64,000 bases of DNA, from NCBI GenBank assembly GCA_947497945.1, contig CANMIP010000010.1:113128-177127 (forward strand), in the 5' to 3' direction. This document shows positions 10,162 to 18,813 of the stretch, piece by piece. This DNA comes from an uncultured Tropicimonas sp. GTDB lineage: Bacteria; Pseudomonadota; Alphaproteobacteria; Rhodobacterales; Rhodobacteraceae. A program made the position numbers and the translations under genes. The stretch's first letter is position 1, and each line of letters begins with the position of its first letter. The notes below the pieces were generated by a model. That model made no database searches, had not been told where the DNA came from, and saw only the letters and a program-made list of their open reading frames with translations.

Positions 10162-10416
10162 CTAGTCTCTCTCTTCGGAGCGCGTCCCGTCGGCCTCGTC
10201 CATCAATCCGCGCACCCATCGGGCGGCCCACCAGGTCGCGGGGACGCCCAGCGGCAGGCTGAGCCAGATCGCCATCAACGGAGACATCGCCGGAAGGCCG
10301 ATGGCCTGTCCCATCAGGCTCAGCAGGAAGAGGTTGATCGCCACCGCCGCCGCCGTGAAGGGATAGAGCAGGAGCGCGAGCTTCCGGATCGGCCAGGTTT
10401 CCCCCGAGCCGGTCAT
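10162..10416 (-). CDS. small two-helix membrane protein, possibly NnrT-like
   Basis: An 84-residue protein with two hydrophobic segments (about 12-35 and 45-63) and a charged C-terminus ending EADGTRSEERD. It faces the end of nosX and is divergent from nnrS, across about 224 bases that contain an NNR-type box. Short unknown membrane proteins next to nnrS in Rhodobacter relatives have been called NnrT; the match rests on location and topology, not on a recognised motif. The ribosome site is a weak AAGG about six bases before the ATG. Confidence 0.6.
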   Translation of the reverse strand: MTGSGETWPIRKLALLLYPFTAAAVAINLFLLSLMGQAIGLPAMSPLMAIWLSLPLGVPATWWAARWVRGLMDEADGTRSEERD

Positions 10417-10530
10417 GCGGGGCCTTGCCCGCGCGCGGTCTTGTGAATGCCGTGTCTCTGGGACATGCGTCTCTCTTTGCCGGTAAACAGGATCGATGCC
10501 GGATCGTGGCGCCGAATTCGCCCGGATTCC

Positions 10531-10544
10531 TTGACTTTCGTTAA
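10531..10544 (+). promoter_or_regulatory. FNR/NNR-type box upstream of nnrS
   Basis: TTGAC-TTTC-GTTAA, identical base for base to the box in front of norC at 12000-12013. A class II promoter would start near 10579, with TATTGC at about 10565 as a possible -10, leaving a leader of about 60 bases before nnrS. It could also serve the divergent small membrane gene at 10416. Confidence 0.8.
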
Positions 10545-10640
10545 GGCCGTGGCGGTGTTGCCGCCCTATTGCGGATATCGTGATCGGGATCGCACAGGAT
10601 CCGCACCGTGGCCCCACGAACGACATGAAGGAACCGACCA

Positions 10641-11840
10641 GTGACTGCGCGTCTGAGCATCTTCTTCTCGGAAGGTTTCCGGGTCTTCTTTCTTGCGGCC
10701 GGCCTGTTCGCGCTGTTCTCCGGGGGGATCTGGGAGGCCTGGCTTGGCGCGCAATATCTGGGCGTGTCGTTGGGCGAGATGCCCTTTGCGGTGACCCCGC
10801 ATCAGTGGCACGCCCATGAGATGATCTTCGGCTATGCCGGGACGGCGCTTGGCGGCTTCCTGCTGACGGCGGTGCCAAGCTGGACCGGGACCCCGGCCGC
10901 GCGCCAGGTCTTCGTCGCGCTGACCGCCGGCATCTGGCTCCTGGGGCGGGTGGCGCTGTGGTATTCCGGCGTCCTGCCCGCAGGGCTGGTCGCCTGTCTC
11001 GACCTCGCGTTCCTGCCGCTCCTGATCGCGAAGATCGCGGCCCAGCTGGCGAAACGGCCGAAACCCCAGAACGTGATGTTCGTGCTCTTCCTGTCCATTG
11101 TCTGGACCGGCAACCTGATGGTGCACCTGGAGTGGATGGGCGTGACGGAGGACACGCTCGACACCGGTATGCGGGTCGGGCTGCTGGGGCTCTGCTCGAT
11201 GATCGGCGTGCTGGGCGGACGCGTCACGCCGGCCTTTACCCGCAACGCCATGAAACGCGCGGAGCTGCCCGAGGAGAGCTGGCCGCATCCGACCGAGACG
11301 CTCGGAAAGGTCGCGATGCTGCTGTCGATCATGCTGCCGCTGGCGCTGCCGCTCGGGCTTCCGGGGCGCATGGTCGGCGCGCTCGCCATCCTGTCCGGAC
11401 TGGTGCAACTGGCCCGGCTGTCGCGCTGGCGCGGGCGCTGGGTGCTGGACCAACCCATCCTGCTGGCGCTGCATCTCGGCATGGCGATGCTGGGTGTCGG
11501 TCTGGTCCTCTGGGGGCTGGCCGGGATCGGGCTGGGCAGCGAGGTCGCCGCGGTTCACCTGCTGGGGATCGGCGCGGTGGGCGGCATGACGCTGGCTGTC
11601 ATGAGCCGGGCGATCCTTGGTCATACCGGGCGGGCGCTGATCGCGCCTGGCCCCGTCGCCGTGGCCTACCTGCTGTTGGCGGCCGGCGCGGTGCTGCGCT
11701 GGGTCGGGTCCGAGATGTCGGGGGATCTGTATTTCCCGCTCGTGCTGGCCTCGGGCGGCTGCTGGACCATCGCCTTCCTGCTCTACACGATTTCCGTTCT
11801 TCCCATCGTCACCGCGCCGCGCCTGCCCCGGCAGGGCTGA
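10641..11840 (+). CDS. nnrS: NnrS family protein, NO-stress membrane haem-copper protein
   Basis: A 399-residue polytopic membrane protein with about 12 hydrophobic helices and the diagnostic NnrS histidine motif HQWHAHEMIFGYAGTALGGF (starting near residue 54). NnrS is a haem- and copper-containing protein of the NO-responsive regulon that protects cells during nitrosative stress. The start is GTG, chosen because AAGGA lies eight bases upstream and the frame begins there. It sits alone between the nos and nor operons with its own NNR-type box. Confidence 0.95.
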   Translation: MTARLSIFFSEGFRVFFLAAGLFALFSGGIWEAWLGAQYLGVSLGEMPFAVTPHQWHAHEMIFGYAGTALGGFLLTAVPSWTGTPAARQVFVALTAGIWLLGRVALWYSGVLPAGLVACLDLAFLPLLIAKIAAQLAKRPKPQNVMFVLFLSIVWTGNLMVHLEWMGVTEDTLDTGMRVGLLGLCSMIGVLGGRVTPAFTRNAMKRAELPEESWPHPTETLGKVAMLLSIMLPLALPLGLPGRMVGALAILSGLVQLARLSRWRGRWVLDQPILLALHLGMAMLGVGLVLWGLAGIGLGSEVAAVHLLGIGAVGGMTLAVMSRAILGHTGRALIAPGPVAVAYLLLAAGAVLRWVGSEMSGDLYFPLVLASGGCWTIAFLLYTISVLPIVTAPRLPRQG

Positions 11841-11950
11841 CCGATTCCCCTACGGCAACCGGATATTGAAACCTGCCCGATCCTGCGGGCCGGGACGGGA
11901 ATAAATCTTGAGAACCGGCGTTCCCCGCGCTGAGAAAATCACCGCGATAA

Positions 11951-11964
11951 TTGACGTAAGTCAT
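11951..11964 (+). promoter_or_regulatory. second, weaker FNR-like site upstream of norC
   Basis: TTGAC-GTAA-GTCAT, one mismatch from the TTGAY-N4-RTCAA pattern. Its centre is 49 bases upstream of the norC-proximal box centre, in an AT-rich stretch. It could bind FnrL or a second copy of the NNR-type regulator; no evidence beyond the sequence. Confidence 0.45.
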
Positions 11965-11999
11965 TGAATTTAGGTGATATAAGGCACTTCTTTGCCGGC

Positions 12000-12013
12000 T
12001 TGACTTTCGTTAA
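12000..12013 (+). promoter_or_regulatory. FNR/NNR-type box upstream of norC
   Basis: TTGAC-TTTC-GTTAA, identical to the nnrS box. If centred at -41.5, transcription would begin near 12048, about 29 bases before norC. Confidence 0.82.
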
Positions 12014-12076
12014 GGCAAGTCCGCCGCGGCCCCGTCATCCTCAGCGCATCTTCAACGCTTCGCAAGGGAGCGCGCA

Positions 12077-12529
12077 ATGCGCGATGTCATGACCAAGAGC
12101 ATGGCCCGCAACATCTTCTATGGCGGGTCATTGTTCTTCATCCTCATCTTCGTGGGCCTCTCGGTCCACTCACATCTCTATATCGTCAACCACTCCACCA
12201 ACGTGAATACGCTCGACGACAGCGTGGCGCGCGGCAAGCGGATCTGGGAAGATCATGCCTGCATCAATTGCCACACGATCCTCGGCGAAGGGGCCTACTT
12301 CGCCCCCGAGGTTGGCAACGTGATGACCCGGTGGGGCGTGCTGGACGACAAGGAGGCCGCGTTCGAGGCCCTTAAGGGCTGGATGGACGCCATGCCCACC
12401 GGCATCGAGGGCCGCCGCCAGATGCCGAATTTCGGTCTCACCGACGACGAGTACCGCGACCTCACCAATTTCCTGATCTGGACCGACAATATCGACGCCC
12501 AGGACTGGCCGCCGAACGACGCCGGTTGA
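12077..12529 (+). CDS. norC: NorC, cytochrome c subunit of nitric oxide reductase
   Basis: A 150-residue membrane-anchored cytochrome c with one N-terminal helix (about 13-32), a haem c motif C62-I-N-C65-H66, and a probable methionine ligand in RQMPNFGL. It passes electrons to NorB in the cytoplasmic membrane, active site facing the periplasm. AAGGGA precedes the ATG at good spacing. It is the first gene of norCBQDEF, 19 bases before norB. Confidence 0.97.
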   Translation: MRDVMTKSMARNIFYGGSLFFILIFVGLSVHSHLYIVNHSTNVNTLDDSVARGKRIWEDHACINCHTILGEGAYFAPEVGNVMTRWGVLDDKEAAFEALKGWMDAMPTGIEGRRQMPNFGLTDDEYRDLTNFLIWTDNIDAQDWPPNDAG

Positions 12530-12548
12530 GGGACGAGAGGACAGAGAT

Positions 12549-13919
12549 ATGAAATACCAATCACAGAAAATCGCCCTCGCCTATTTCGCCGTCGCAATGG
12601 CGCTATTCGCGGTGCAAGTCACGATGGGCCTCGTGCTCGGCTGGGTCTATGTATCGCCCAACTTCCTCAGCGAGCTGTTGCCGTTCAACATCCTGCGGAT
12701 GCTGCACACCAATTCGCTGATCGTCTGGCTGATCTGCGGCTTCTTCGGCGCCGCCTATTTCCTGATCCCGGAAGAGGCGGAGCGCGAGATCCACTCGACG
12801 AAGCTCGCCTATCTGCAACTGCTGATCCTCGTGATCGGCACGGCGGGCGTGGTCGTGACCTACATGTTCAACCTGTTCGAGGGCAACTGGCTGCTCGGCA
12901 AGGAAGGACGCGAGTTCATTGAACAGCCCAAATGGGTCAAGGCCGGTATCGTCGTGGCGGCGCTGATCTTCCTCTACAACGTCTCGATGACAGTGCTGAA
13001 AGGGCGCAAGACCGCGATCACCAACATCCTGCTGCTCGGCCTCTGGGGGCTGGCGCTGCTGTTCCTGTTCTCCTTCTACAACCCGGAGAACCTGAGCCTC
13101 GACAAGCAATACTGGTGGTACATCGTGCATCTCTGGGTGGAAGGCGTCTGGGAGCTGATCATGGCTTCGATCCTCGCCTACCTGATGCTCAAGCTGACCG
13201 GTGTTGACCGCGAGGTGGTCGAGAAATGGCTCTATGTCATCGTCGCCGCGGCGCTCTTCTCAGGCATCCTCGGCACCGGGCACCACTATTACTGGATCGG
13301 TACGCCGGCTTACTGGCAGTGGATCGGCTCGATCTTCTCCAGCCTCGAGGTCATCCCCTTCTTCGCCATGATGGCCTTTGCCTTCGTGATGGTCTGGAAG
13401 GGCCGCCGGGACCACCCGAACAAGGCTGCGCTCCTGTGGTCGCTCGGATGTGCCACGCTGGCCTTCTTCGGCGCCGGTGTCTGGGGCTTCCTGCACACGC
13501 TGCACGGGGTGAACTTCTACACCCACGGCACGCAGATCACCGCCGCCCACGGCCACCTTGCCTTCTTCGGCGCCTATGTCTCGCTCAACCTGGCGATCAT
13601 GACCTATGCCCTGCCGATCCTGAAGGGCCGCGACCCCTATAACCAGGTGCTCAACATGGCGTCCTTCTGGCTGATGGCCGGTGGCATGACCTTCATGACC
13701 TTCGTGCTGACCTTTGCCGGTACGCTGCAAACCCACCTGCAACGGGTGAACGGGGAATATTTCATGGACGTGCAAGACCAGCTGGCGCTGTTCTACTGGA
13801 TGCGCTTCGGCTCCGGCATTGCCGTGGTGCTTGGCGCGCTGCTGTTCATCTATGCCGTCCTGGTGCCCCGCAAGGAGGTGATCGAACCCGGCGAGACCGC
13901 CGACGTCCCGGCGGAGTGA
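12549..13919 (+). CDS. norB: NorB, catalytic subunit of nitric oxide reductase
   Basis: A 456-residue haem-copper oxidase-superfamily protein with about 12 helices that reduces 2 NO to N2O. The metal-ligand regions are visible: HLWVEGVWE, GTGHHYYWIG and HGHLAFFGAY supply the conserved histidines and glutamates of the haem b3-FeB site. The absence of a fused N-terminal quinol-oxidase extension, and the presence of norC, make it a cNor (cytochrome c-dependent) enzyme. The product N2O feeds NosZ encoded upstream. Confidence 0.97.
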   Translation: MKYQSQKIALAYFAVAMALFAVQVTMGLVLGWVYVSPNFLSELLPFNILRMLHTNSLIVWLICGFFGAAYFLIPEEAEREIHSTKLAYLQLLILVIGTAGVVVTYMFNLFEGNWLLGKEGREFIEQPKWVKAGIVVAALIFLYNVSMTVLKGRKTAITNILLLGLWGLALLFLFSFYNPENLSLDKQYWWYIVHLWVEGVWELIMASILAYLMLKLTGVDREVVEKWLYVIVAAALFSGILGTGHHYYWIGTPAYWQWIGSIFSSLEVIPFFAMMAFAFVMVWKGRRDHPNKAALLWSLGCATLAFFGAGVWGFLHTLHGVNFYTHGTQITAAHGHLAFFGAYVSLNLAIMTYALPILKGRDPYNQVLNMASFWLMAGGMTFMTFVLTFAGTLQTHLQRVNGEYFMDVQDQLALFYWMRFGSGIAVVLGALLFIYAVLVPRKEVIEPGETADVPAE

Positions 13920-13925
13920 GCAGAA

Positions 13926-14735
13926 ATGGACGGATCCATGACATATGCGAAAGGGGCGGGAGACGCCCCCTTCTACCTGCCCCAGTCCGACGAATGCGCG
14001 GTCTTCGTGGCAGCCCATGAAAACGGCCTGCCGGTCCTGCTCAAGGGACCGACCGGCTGCGGCAAGACCCGCTTTGTCTCTCACATGGCTGAGCGGCTCG
14101 GCCGCAAGCTCTATACCGTTGCCTGCCATGACGACCTCGCGGCGGCGGATCTGATCGGGCGCTACCTGCTCAAGGGCGGCGAGACCGTCTGGGTGGATGG
14201 CCCGTTGACCCGTGCGGTCAGGGAAGGCGCGATCTGCTATCTCGACGAGGTGGTGGAGGCGCGCAAAGACGTGACGGTCGTATTGCACCCACTCACGGAT
14301 GACCGTCGCATCCTGCCCATCGACCGCACGGGAGAGGAGTTGGAGGCCGCGCCGGGCTTCATGCTCGTCGCCTCCTACAACCCCGGCTATCAGAACATCC
14401 TGAAGACGCTGAAGCCCTCGACACGGCAGCGCTTCCTCTCGATCGAGTTCGGATTTCCGAAGCCGGATCTGGAAGTGCAGGTCGTGACCCAGGAAAGCGG
14501 CCTTGACGAGGAGCGCGTCCGCGCGCTCGTGCGCCTTGCCGGCAAGCTGCGCGCCCTGAAGGGACAGGACCTGGAAGAGGGCGTCTCGACACGGCTTGTC
14601 GTCTATGCCGCCACGCTGATCGCGAAGGGCATGGGCGTGGAACGCGCCGTGCTGGCGGCGATGATCGAGCCGCTGACCGATGACGAGGACGTGAAACGCG
14701 GCTTGCTCGACCTTGTGACCGCCGTTTTCGGATAG
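13926..14735 (+). CDS. norQ: NorQ, MoxR-type AAA+ ATPase for NOR assembly
   Basis: A 269-residue AAA+ ATPase of the CbbQ/NirQ/NorQ group with Walker A GPTGCGKT (near residue 40) and Walker B ICYLDEV. Together with NorD it inserts the non-haem iron FeB into NorB. It starts 6 bases after norB; GGAG in the end of norB serves as ribosome site. An in-frame ATG four codons later is an alternative start. Confidence 0.96.
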   Translation: MDGSMTYAKGAGDAPFYLPQSDECAVFVAAHENGLPVLLKGPTGCGKTRFVSHMAERLGRKLYTVACHDDLAAADLIGRYLLKGGETVWVDGPLTRAVREGAICYLDEVVEARKDVTVVLHPLTDDRRILPIDRTGEELEAAPGFMLVASYNPGYQNILKTLKPSTRQRFLSIEFGFPKPDLEVQVVTQESGLDEERVRALVRLAGKLRALKGQDLEEGVSTRLVVYAATLIAKGMGVERAVLAAMIEPLTDDEDVKRGLLDLVTAVFG

Positions 14736-14744
14736 GGCAGGGCA

Positions 14745-16682
14745 ATGACCAGGATCGAGTTCGAGCCGTGGGAACCCGAGGAGACCGTCGGGAAACTGTG
14801 GCACGCCTTTGCCAGCCGTCTGGCTGCGCCGGAGGAGCATCGCGGCGCCGCCGTGGATCTCGCCGAGATCGCGGGGCGGCTGGCGGTCCTGTTCCGGGGG
14901 CTGGGCGGCAGCCACGCGGTGGAACTCCGCTCCGTCTCCGACGAGATCTCGCGCCACCGGCTGAGCTTCCTGCGCCGGTTGGGAACCGAGGTAGAAACCA
15001 CGCCACGCGCCAGTTTCGACGGCGAGATCCTGCGCCTGCCAGCGCAGCTCGCCGTCTTTCCCACGCGCGAGGCCAATGCCGCGCTCTATCTCTGGCTGGC
15101 AGCGTCCGCAGCCCATGCTCCGGACCGCATCGCCGAAGACGACCCCTTGCGCGCGGACCTGCAGGCGCTGCAGGCGGCCAGGCTCATGGTGCAGAGGGCG
15201 CTTGAAGACGCCCCGGGCCTGCGCGACCTCTACGCGACGCTCTGCGAGGGCACGCTGCACCAGAGACCCAATCCCACGCTGCCGGGTGTCGAGGCGCGCA
15301 TGGAGATGCTCCTGCGGCATATGCTTGGCGACCCGGCGGCCCTCTCGCCCGAGGTGAAGGCGCTGCAAGACGCCATGGCCTCGGGCGCGTTGTCTCACAT
15401 CACCGCCCCGCGCGGCTATCGCCCCTATCGCCCGGTGCCGCTCTGGCCCGATCTGCGGCAGGTGCGGTTTTCGGCGGGCGACGAGGTCGAGACCCGCGAG
15501 ACCGATGGCACGCCGGAGGAAGCGGGCGACAAGACCGTCCGCGCCCGCCGCCGACAGGCCGATCAGGCCGAGCGGGGCGACAGCCTGATCCTGCACAAGT
15601 TCGAGGCGATCCTGAGCTGGGCGGAGTTCCTCAACCTCAACCGTCGCGTCGATGACGACGAAAATGACGACGCCAAGAAGGCCGCCGAGGACCAGGATGA
15701 GATCGGGCTCGGCCAGGTCTCCAAGGCGCCGGCGACGCGGCTGAAACTGCATCTCGACCTTGCCCCGGAGGATGTCGACCGGGAGCGGCTCTCGGCGAAA
15801 CTGACCTATCCGGAATGGGATGCGCGCACCGGCGCCTACCTGCCGGATCATGTCTGCGTGTTTGCCAGCACGGCGGAGGCGCGGGAGGAATACGAGGATT
15901 ACGCGAAGGACCCGCGCACTGCGCGCCGTATTCGCTCCGTGAAACGGCAATTCGAGGCGCTTCGCCCGGGCCGGGTGATCACGCGCGGCCACCTGGACGG
16001 CGACGCGCTGGACCTCGACGCAACCGTCCGCGCACAGGTCGACTGGCGGGCGACCGGGCGCGGAACACAGCGGATCTGGACCCAGACCCGGCCCGAGGCG
16101 CGCGATCTCGCGGTCTCGATCCTGCTCGACGTGTCGCGCTCGACCGAGAGTGCGGTGTCTGGCCGGGCGGTGATCGATATCGAACGCGAGGCGCTGGATG
16201 CGATGGCCTGGGGGCTGGATGCCTGCGGCGACGATTTCGCCATCAACGCCTTTTCCTCGCTCAAGCGGCACCGGGTCTACGTGCAGACTTGCAAGCGTTT
16301 CGACGAACCGATGTCGCGCATCGTCGAGGAGCGCATCGGCGGGCTGAGGCCCGGTTTCTACACAAGGCTCGGCGCCGCGATCCGCCATGTCTCGGCGGAA
16401 CTGGCCACGCAGTCGCGAAAGCGCAAGCTGCTGCTGGTCATCACCGACGGAAAACCCAATGACCTCGACCATTACGAGGGCCGCCACGGCATCGAGGATA
16501 CCCGCATGGCCGTGCGCGAGGCACGCCGGGTCGGGCAGTCGGTGTTCGGCGTGACCGTTGACCGAACGGCAAAAAGCTGGTTCCCGCGCCTGTTCGGCCA
16601 GGGGGGCTTCGAGGTCGTGTCGGATCCCGACAAGCTCACACAGGCACTGCCGCAGATCTACCGGCACCTTGTCGGAGCCTGA
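14745..16682 (+). CDS. norD: NorD, von Willebrand A-domain protein for NOR assembly
   Basis: A 645-residue protein with a C-terminal von Willebrand factor A domain (about 455-640). Its MIDAS motif D-V-S-R-S (in LLDVSRSTESAV) is intact, and ITDGKPND lies further on. It is the partner of NorQ in iron insertion into NorB and is probably membrane-associated on the cytoplasmic side. An acidic middle region (DDDENDDAKKAAEDQDE) is a likely linker. The gene starts 9 bases after norQ. Confidence 0.95.
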   Translation: MTRIEFEPWEPEETVGKLWHAFASRLAAPEEHRGAAVDLAEIAGRLAVLFRGLGGSHAVELRSVSDEISRHRLSFLRRLGTEVETTPRASFDGEILRLPAQLAVFPTREANAALYLWLAASAAHAPDRIAEDDPLRADLQALQAARLMVQRALEDAPGLRDLYATLCEGTLHQRPNPTLPGVEARMEMLLRHMLGDPAALSPEVKALQDAMASGALSHITAPRGYRPYRPVPLWPDLRQVRFSAGDEVETRETDGTPEEAGDKTVRARRRQADQAERGDSLILHKFEAILSWAEFLNLNRRVDDDENDDAKKAAEDQDEIGLGQVSKAPATRLKLHLDLAPEDVDRERLSAKLTYPEWDARTGAYLPDHVCVFASTAEAREEYEDYAKDPRTARRIRSVKRQFEALRPGRVITRGHLDGDALDLDATVRAQVDWRATGRGTQRIWTQTRPEARDLAVSILLDVSRSTESAVSGRAVIDIEREALDAMAWGLDACGDDFAINAFSSLKRHRVYVQTCKRFDEPMSRIVEERIGGLRPGFYTRLGAAIRHVSAELATQSRKRKLLLVITDGKPNDLDHYEGRHGIEDTRMAVREARRVGQSVFGVTVDRTAKSWFPRLFGQGGFEVVSDPDKLTQALPQIYRHLVGA

Positions 16683-16684
16683 CG

Positions 16685-17248
16685 GTGCCCGAGATCCGCG
16701 CAAACAGGACCCACCCGCTGGACGAGTTACCCGGCGAGCTGCTGATGTGGGTCCTGATCGTCAGCGAGTTGCTGGTGTTCGGCGCCGGGCTGGCGGCGTT
16801 CCTGGCCGTGCGCGTCACCGATCCGGCCGGGTTTGCCGAGGCACAGGCGCATCTGCACCGCACAGGGGCCGCGCTCAACACGCTGGTCCTGGTGACGAGC
16901 GGCTTCCTGGCGGCGCGGGCCTTGCACCTGCGCCTGGACGCGCGGCGGACGGCCGCCCGGCTTCACCTGCTTGCCGCGATGATGCTCGGTGCGGTCTTCC
17001 TTGTGATCAAGGGCGCCGAATATGCCGACAAGGCCGCGCAGGGGATCGGGGCTGAGACCCACCCGTTCTTCATGTTCTATTACCTGCTCACGGGATTTCA
17101 CGCAGCGCATGTGTTGGCGGGGATCGTCATCCTCGGCCTGGTCGCCATCTGGGACGATGCCCACAACATCGAGACCGGCGCCGCCTTCTGGCACATGGTA
17201 GACCTTGTCTGGGTGCTGCTCTTTCCCGTGATCTACCTGCTGGCATGA
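16685..17248 (+). CDS. norE: NorE, cytochrome c oxidase subunit III-like protein
   Basis: A 187-residue membrane protein of the cytochrome oxidase subunit III family with about five helices. It contains the family phrase HPFFMFYYLLTGFHAAHV. NorE with NorF improves NO reductase activity or assembly but is not catalytic. GTG start two bases after the norD stop; GGAG at 16676 is a fair ribosome site. It overlaps norF by ATGA. Confidence 0.92.
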   Translation: MPEIRANRTHPLDELPGELLMWVLIVSELLVFGAGLAAFLAVRVTDPAGFAEAQAHLHRTGAALNTLVLVTSGFLAARALHLRLDARRTAARLHLLAAMMLGAVFLVIKGAEYADKAAQGIGAETHPFFMFYYLLTGFHAAHVLAGIVILGLVAIWDDAHNIETGAAFWHMVDLVWVLLFPVIYLLA

Positions 17249-17529
17249 GGGCGTCCGTGACCTCCAACCCGCTGGCCCGCGCCTGGCTGTTCCTGCTGTT
17301 GCTGAGCGGCGCTTCCACCGTGCTCGCGGTGCTCGTGGCGCAGGGGCTGTCGCAGACGGCAATCGGCGCGGCGATCCTGCTGGTGGCCTGGATGAAGGCG
17401 CGGGTGATCCTGTCGCACTATCTCGGGCTGCGGCAGGCGCCGGCCATATGCGCCGGGGTCAGCTGGGTCCTGGCCTTCTACTGCGCGGCTCTGCTGGGTC
17501 TCTACCTGGTCCCGGCTTTCACCGGTTGA
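17245..17529 (+). CDS. norF: NorF, small membrane subunit of the nor operon
   Basis: A 94-residue, three-helix hydrophobic protein of the cytochrome oxidase subunit IV/NorF type, recognised by position after norE and by the segment VAWMKARVILSHYLGLR, characteristic of the family. It probably supports NOR assembly or activity. It overlaps norE by four bases and is the last gene of the operon, converging on the regulator gene 27 bases away. Confidence 0.88.
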   Translation: MRASVTSNPLARAWLFLLLLSGASTVLAVLVAQGLSQTAIGAAILLVAWMKARVILSHYLGLRQAPAICAGVSWVLAFYCAALLGLYLVPAFTG

Positions 17530-17556
17530 GCCGCGAAGACAGCGGAGCGGGCTGTG

Positions 17557-18264
17557 TCAGGTCGTCCTGGACCAGGATTGCGCAGGGTCGGCTTCGGAAT
17601 AGTCCCGCAGCCGGTCGACATCGTCGATGATCGCCTCGTTGCGCGCGATCCGCACGCCCACGGCCTTGAGCTTGCTGAAAGCCCGGGACAGGCTCTCGGG
17701 TTTCATGCCCAGCCGCCCGGCAATCAGGACCTTGTCATAGGGCAGCGTCACGACGCAGCCGCCGCTTTCCTTCTCGCAGATCTCCAGCAGGAACTCGGCC
17801 ACGCGTTGCGCCCCCGTTTGCGCCTTCAACTGTTCGAGCTGCGACACGAGAGAGTGCAGATGCGTGAAGGTCGAGGCAAGGATCGACACCCCGACCTCAG
17901 GGTCCTTGCGCATCATTTCCAACAAGGCACCGGTCGGAATCTGGATCAGCTCACAGTCGGTGACGGCTTCGGCGGAAACCGGATATTGCTTGTTCCGGAA
18001 CGCCACGGCCTCGCCGAAGCTCTCCCCCTTGGTGAAGACCGACACGACAGCTTCGCCGCCATTGGGCGACACCCTGAACAGCTTGACCCAGCCCTCGATC
18101 ACGATATGAACCGAGCGGGCGGTTTCCCCGTGCAGAAACAGGGTTTCGCCGCGGTCATAGCGGTGCCAGCTCGACGCTGCCATCAGGGCGGCGACGTATT
18201 CCTCCGGAAAACTCTGCAACAGCAATGAGCTGCGCGCAATTTCCTTGCGTCGTTCATTCGGCAT
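17557..18264 (-). CDS. Crp/Fnr-family regulator, probably Dnr/NNR-type NO sensor
   Basis: A 235-residue regulator with a cyclic-nucleotide-binding-like sensor domain (about 20-140), a dimer helix, and a C-terminal winged helix-turn-helix with recognition helix GRLGMKPESLSRAFSKLK. The E-x-x-S-R set in that helix is the FNR signature for reading TTGA half-sites, matching the boxes before nosC, nnrS and norC. There are only three scattered cysteines and no N-terminal cluster motif, so it is not an oxygen-sensing Fe-S FNR; haem-based NO sensing as in Dnr is the best guess. The ATG at 18264 is preferred; open frame continues 24 codons upstream. No self-regulatory box was seen. Confidence 0.88.
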   Translation of the reverse strand: MPNERRKEIARSSLLLQSFPEEYVAALMAASSWHRYDRGETLFLHGETARSVHIVIEGWVKLFRVSPNGGEAVVSVFTKGESFGEAVAFRNKQYPVSAEAVTDCELIQIPTGALLEMMRKDPEVGVSILASTFTHLHSLVSQLEQLKAQTGAQRVAEFLLEICEKESGGCVVTLPYDKVLIAGRLGMKPESLSRAFSKLKAVGVRIARNEAIIDDVDRLRDYSEADPAQSWSRTT

Positions 18265-18813
18265 CTCGGATGTCCATACAAGCCCTTCCGATGGACGGAA
18301 CCGGGGCATCATCTGTTCGCGCCACCCACTTTGCACGAGTTCGCGGCGATTTCAAATGGATCGGTCCCGCCTTGTGCGGCGTTCGATCCTGCGCTGCCGC
18401 CACATCACGGGCCGGGAACAGGCGCATCGCGCGGTGGCCGCCCAGACGAGAAAACCGCAAGCTGGCCCGCGGTCTCGACTGTCGGCGCTGGCGCGGCCGC
18501 GTGGCGTCGCGCAGGGCCGAGGAGAGGGGCAGGGGCGGGCCTTTAAGTGGAAATTCCAGCAGGTGCAGGCATCCCAATGGGACCGCAGGCGGTCTGGCAT
18601 TCCCGGAACGCGGGGCGCCGCCGGGTGCAGGCATTCGGCTCTTCGCGCGAACGCGGCGGGTGGCCGATTTCGAGATTGCATCGGTGCGTCCGCCGGTGAA
18701 TATCACCGCCGCCGGCTATTGTGATCGCGAGCTGATTCGAGGGTATTCATCACTCAATCGGACTCGACGAAAAGCGGCATCCGTTTCGTCTTCTTGCTGG
18801 AGTTTGGCCGACG
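18265..18813. other. gene-poor region between the regulator and an MFS gene
   Basis: About 550 bases of GC-rich DNA with no convincing gene. At 18694-18708 there is an inverted repeat CGGTGA-ATA-TCACCG, a possible operator about 105 bases upstream of the MFS gene. No promoter of confidence was found. Confidence 0.4.

Noticed and set aside
13260..16703. 1147-codon antisense frame over norB, norQ and norD
   Set aside because: Shadow frame; the nor genes on the plus strand are certain.
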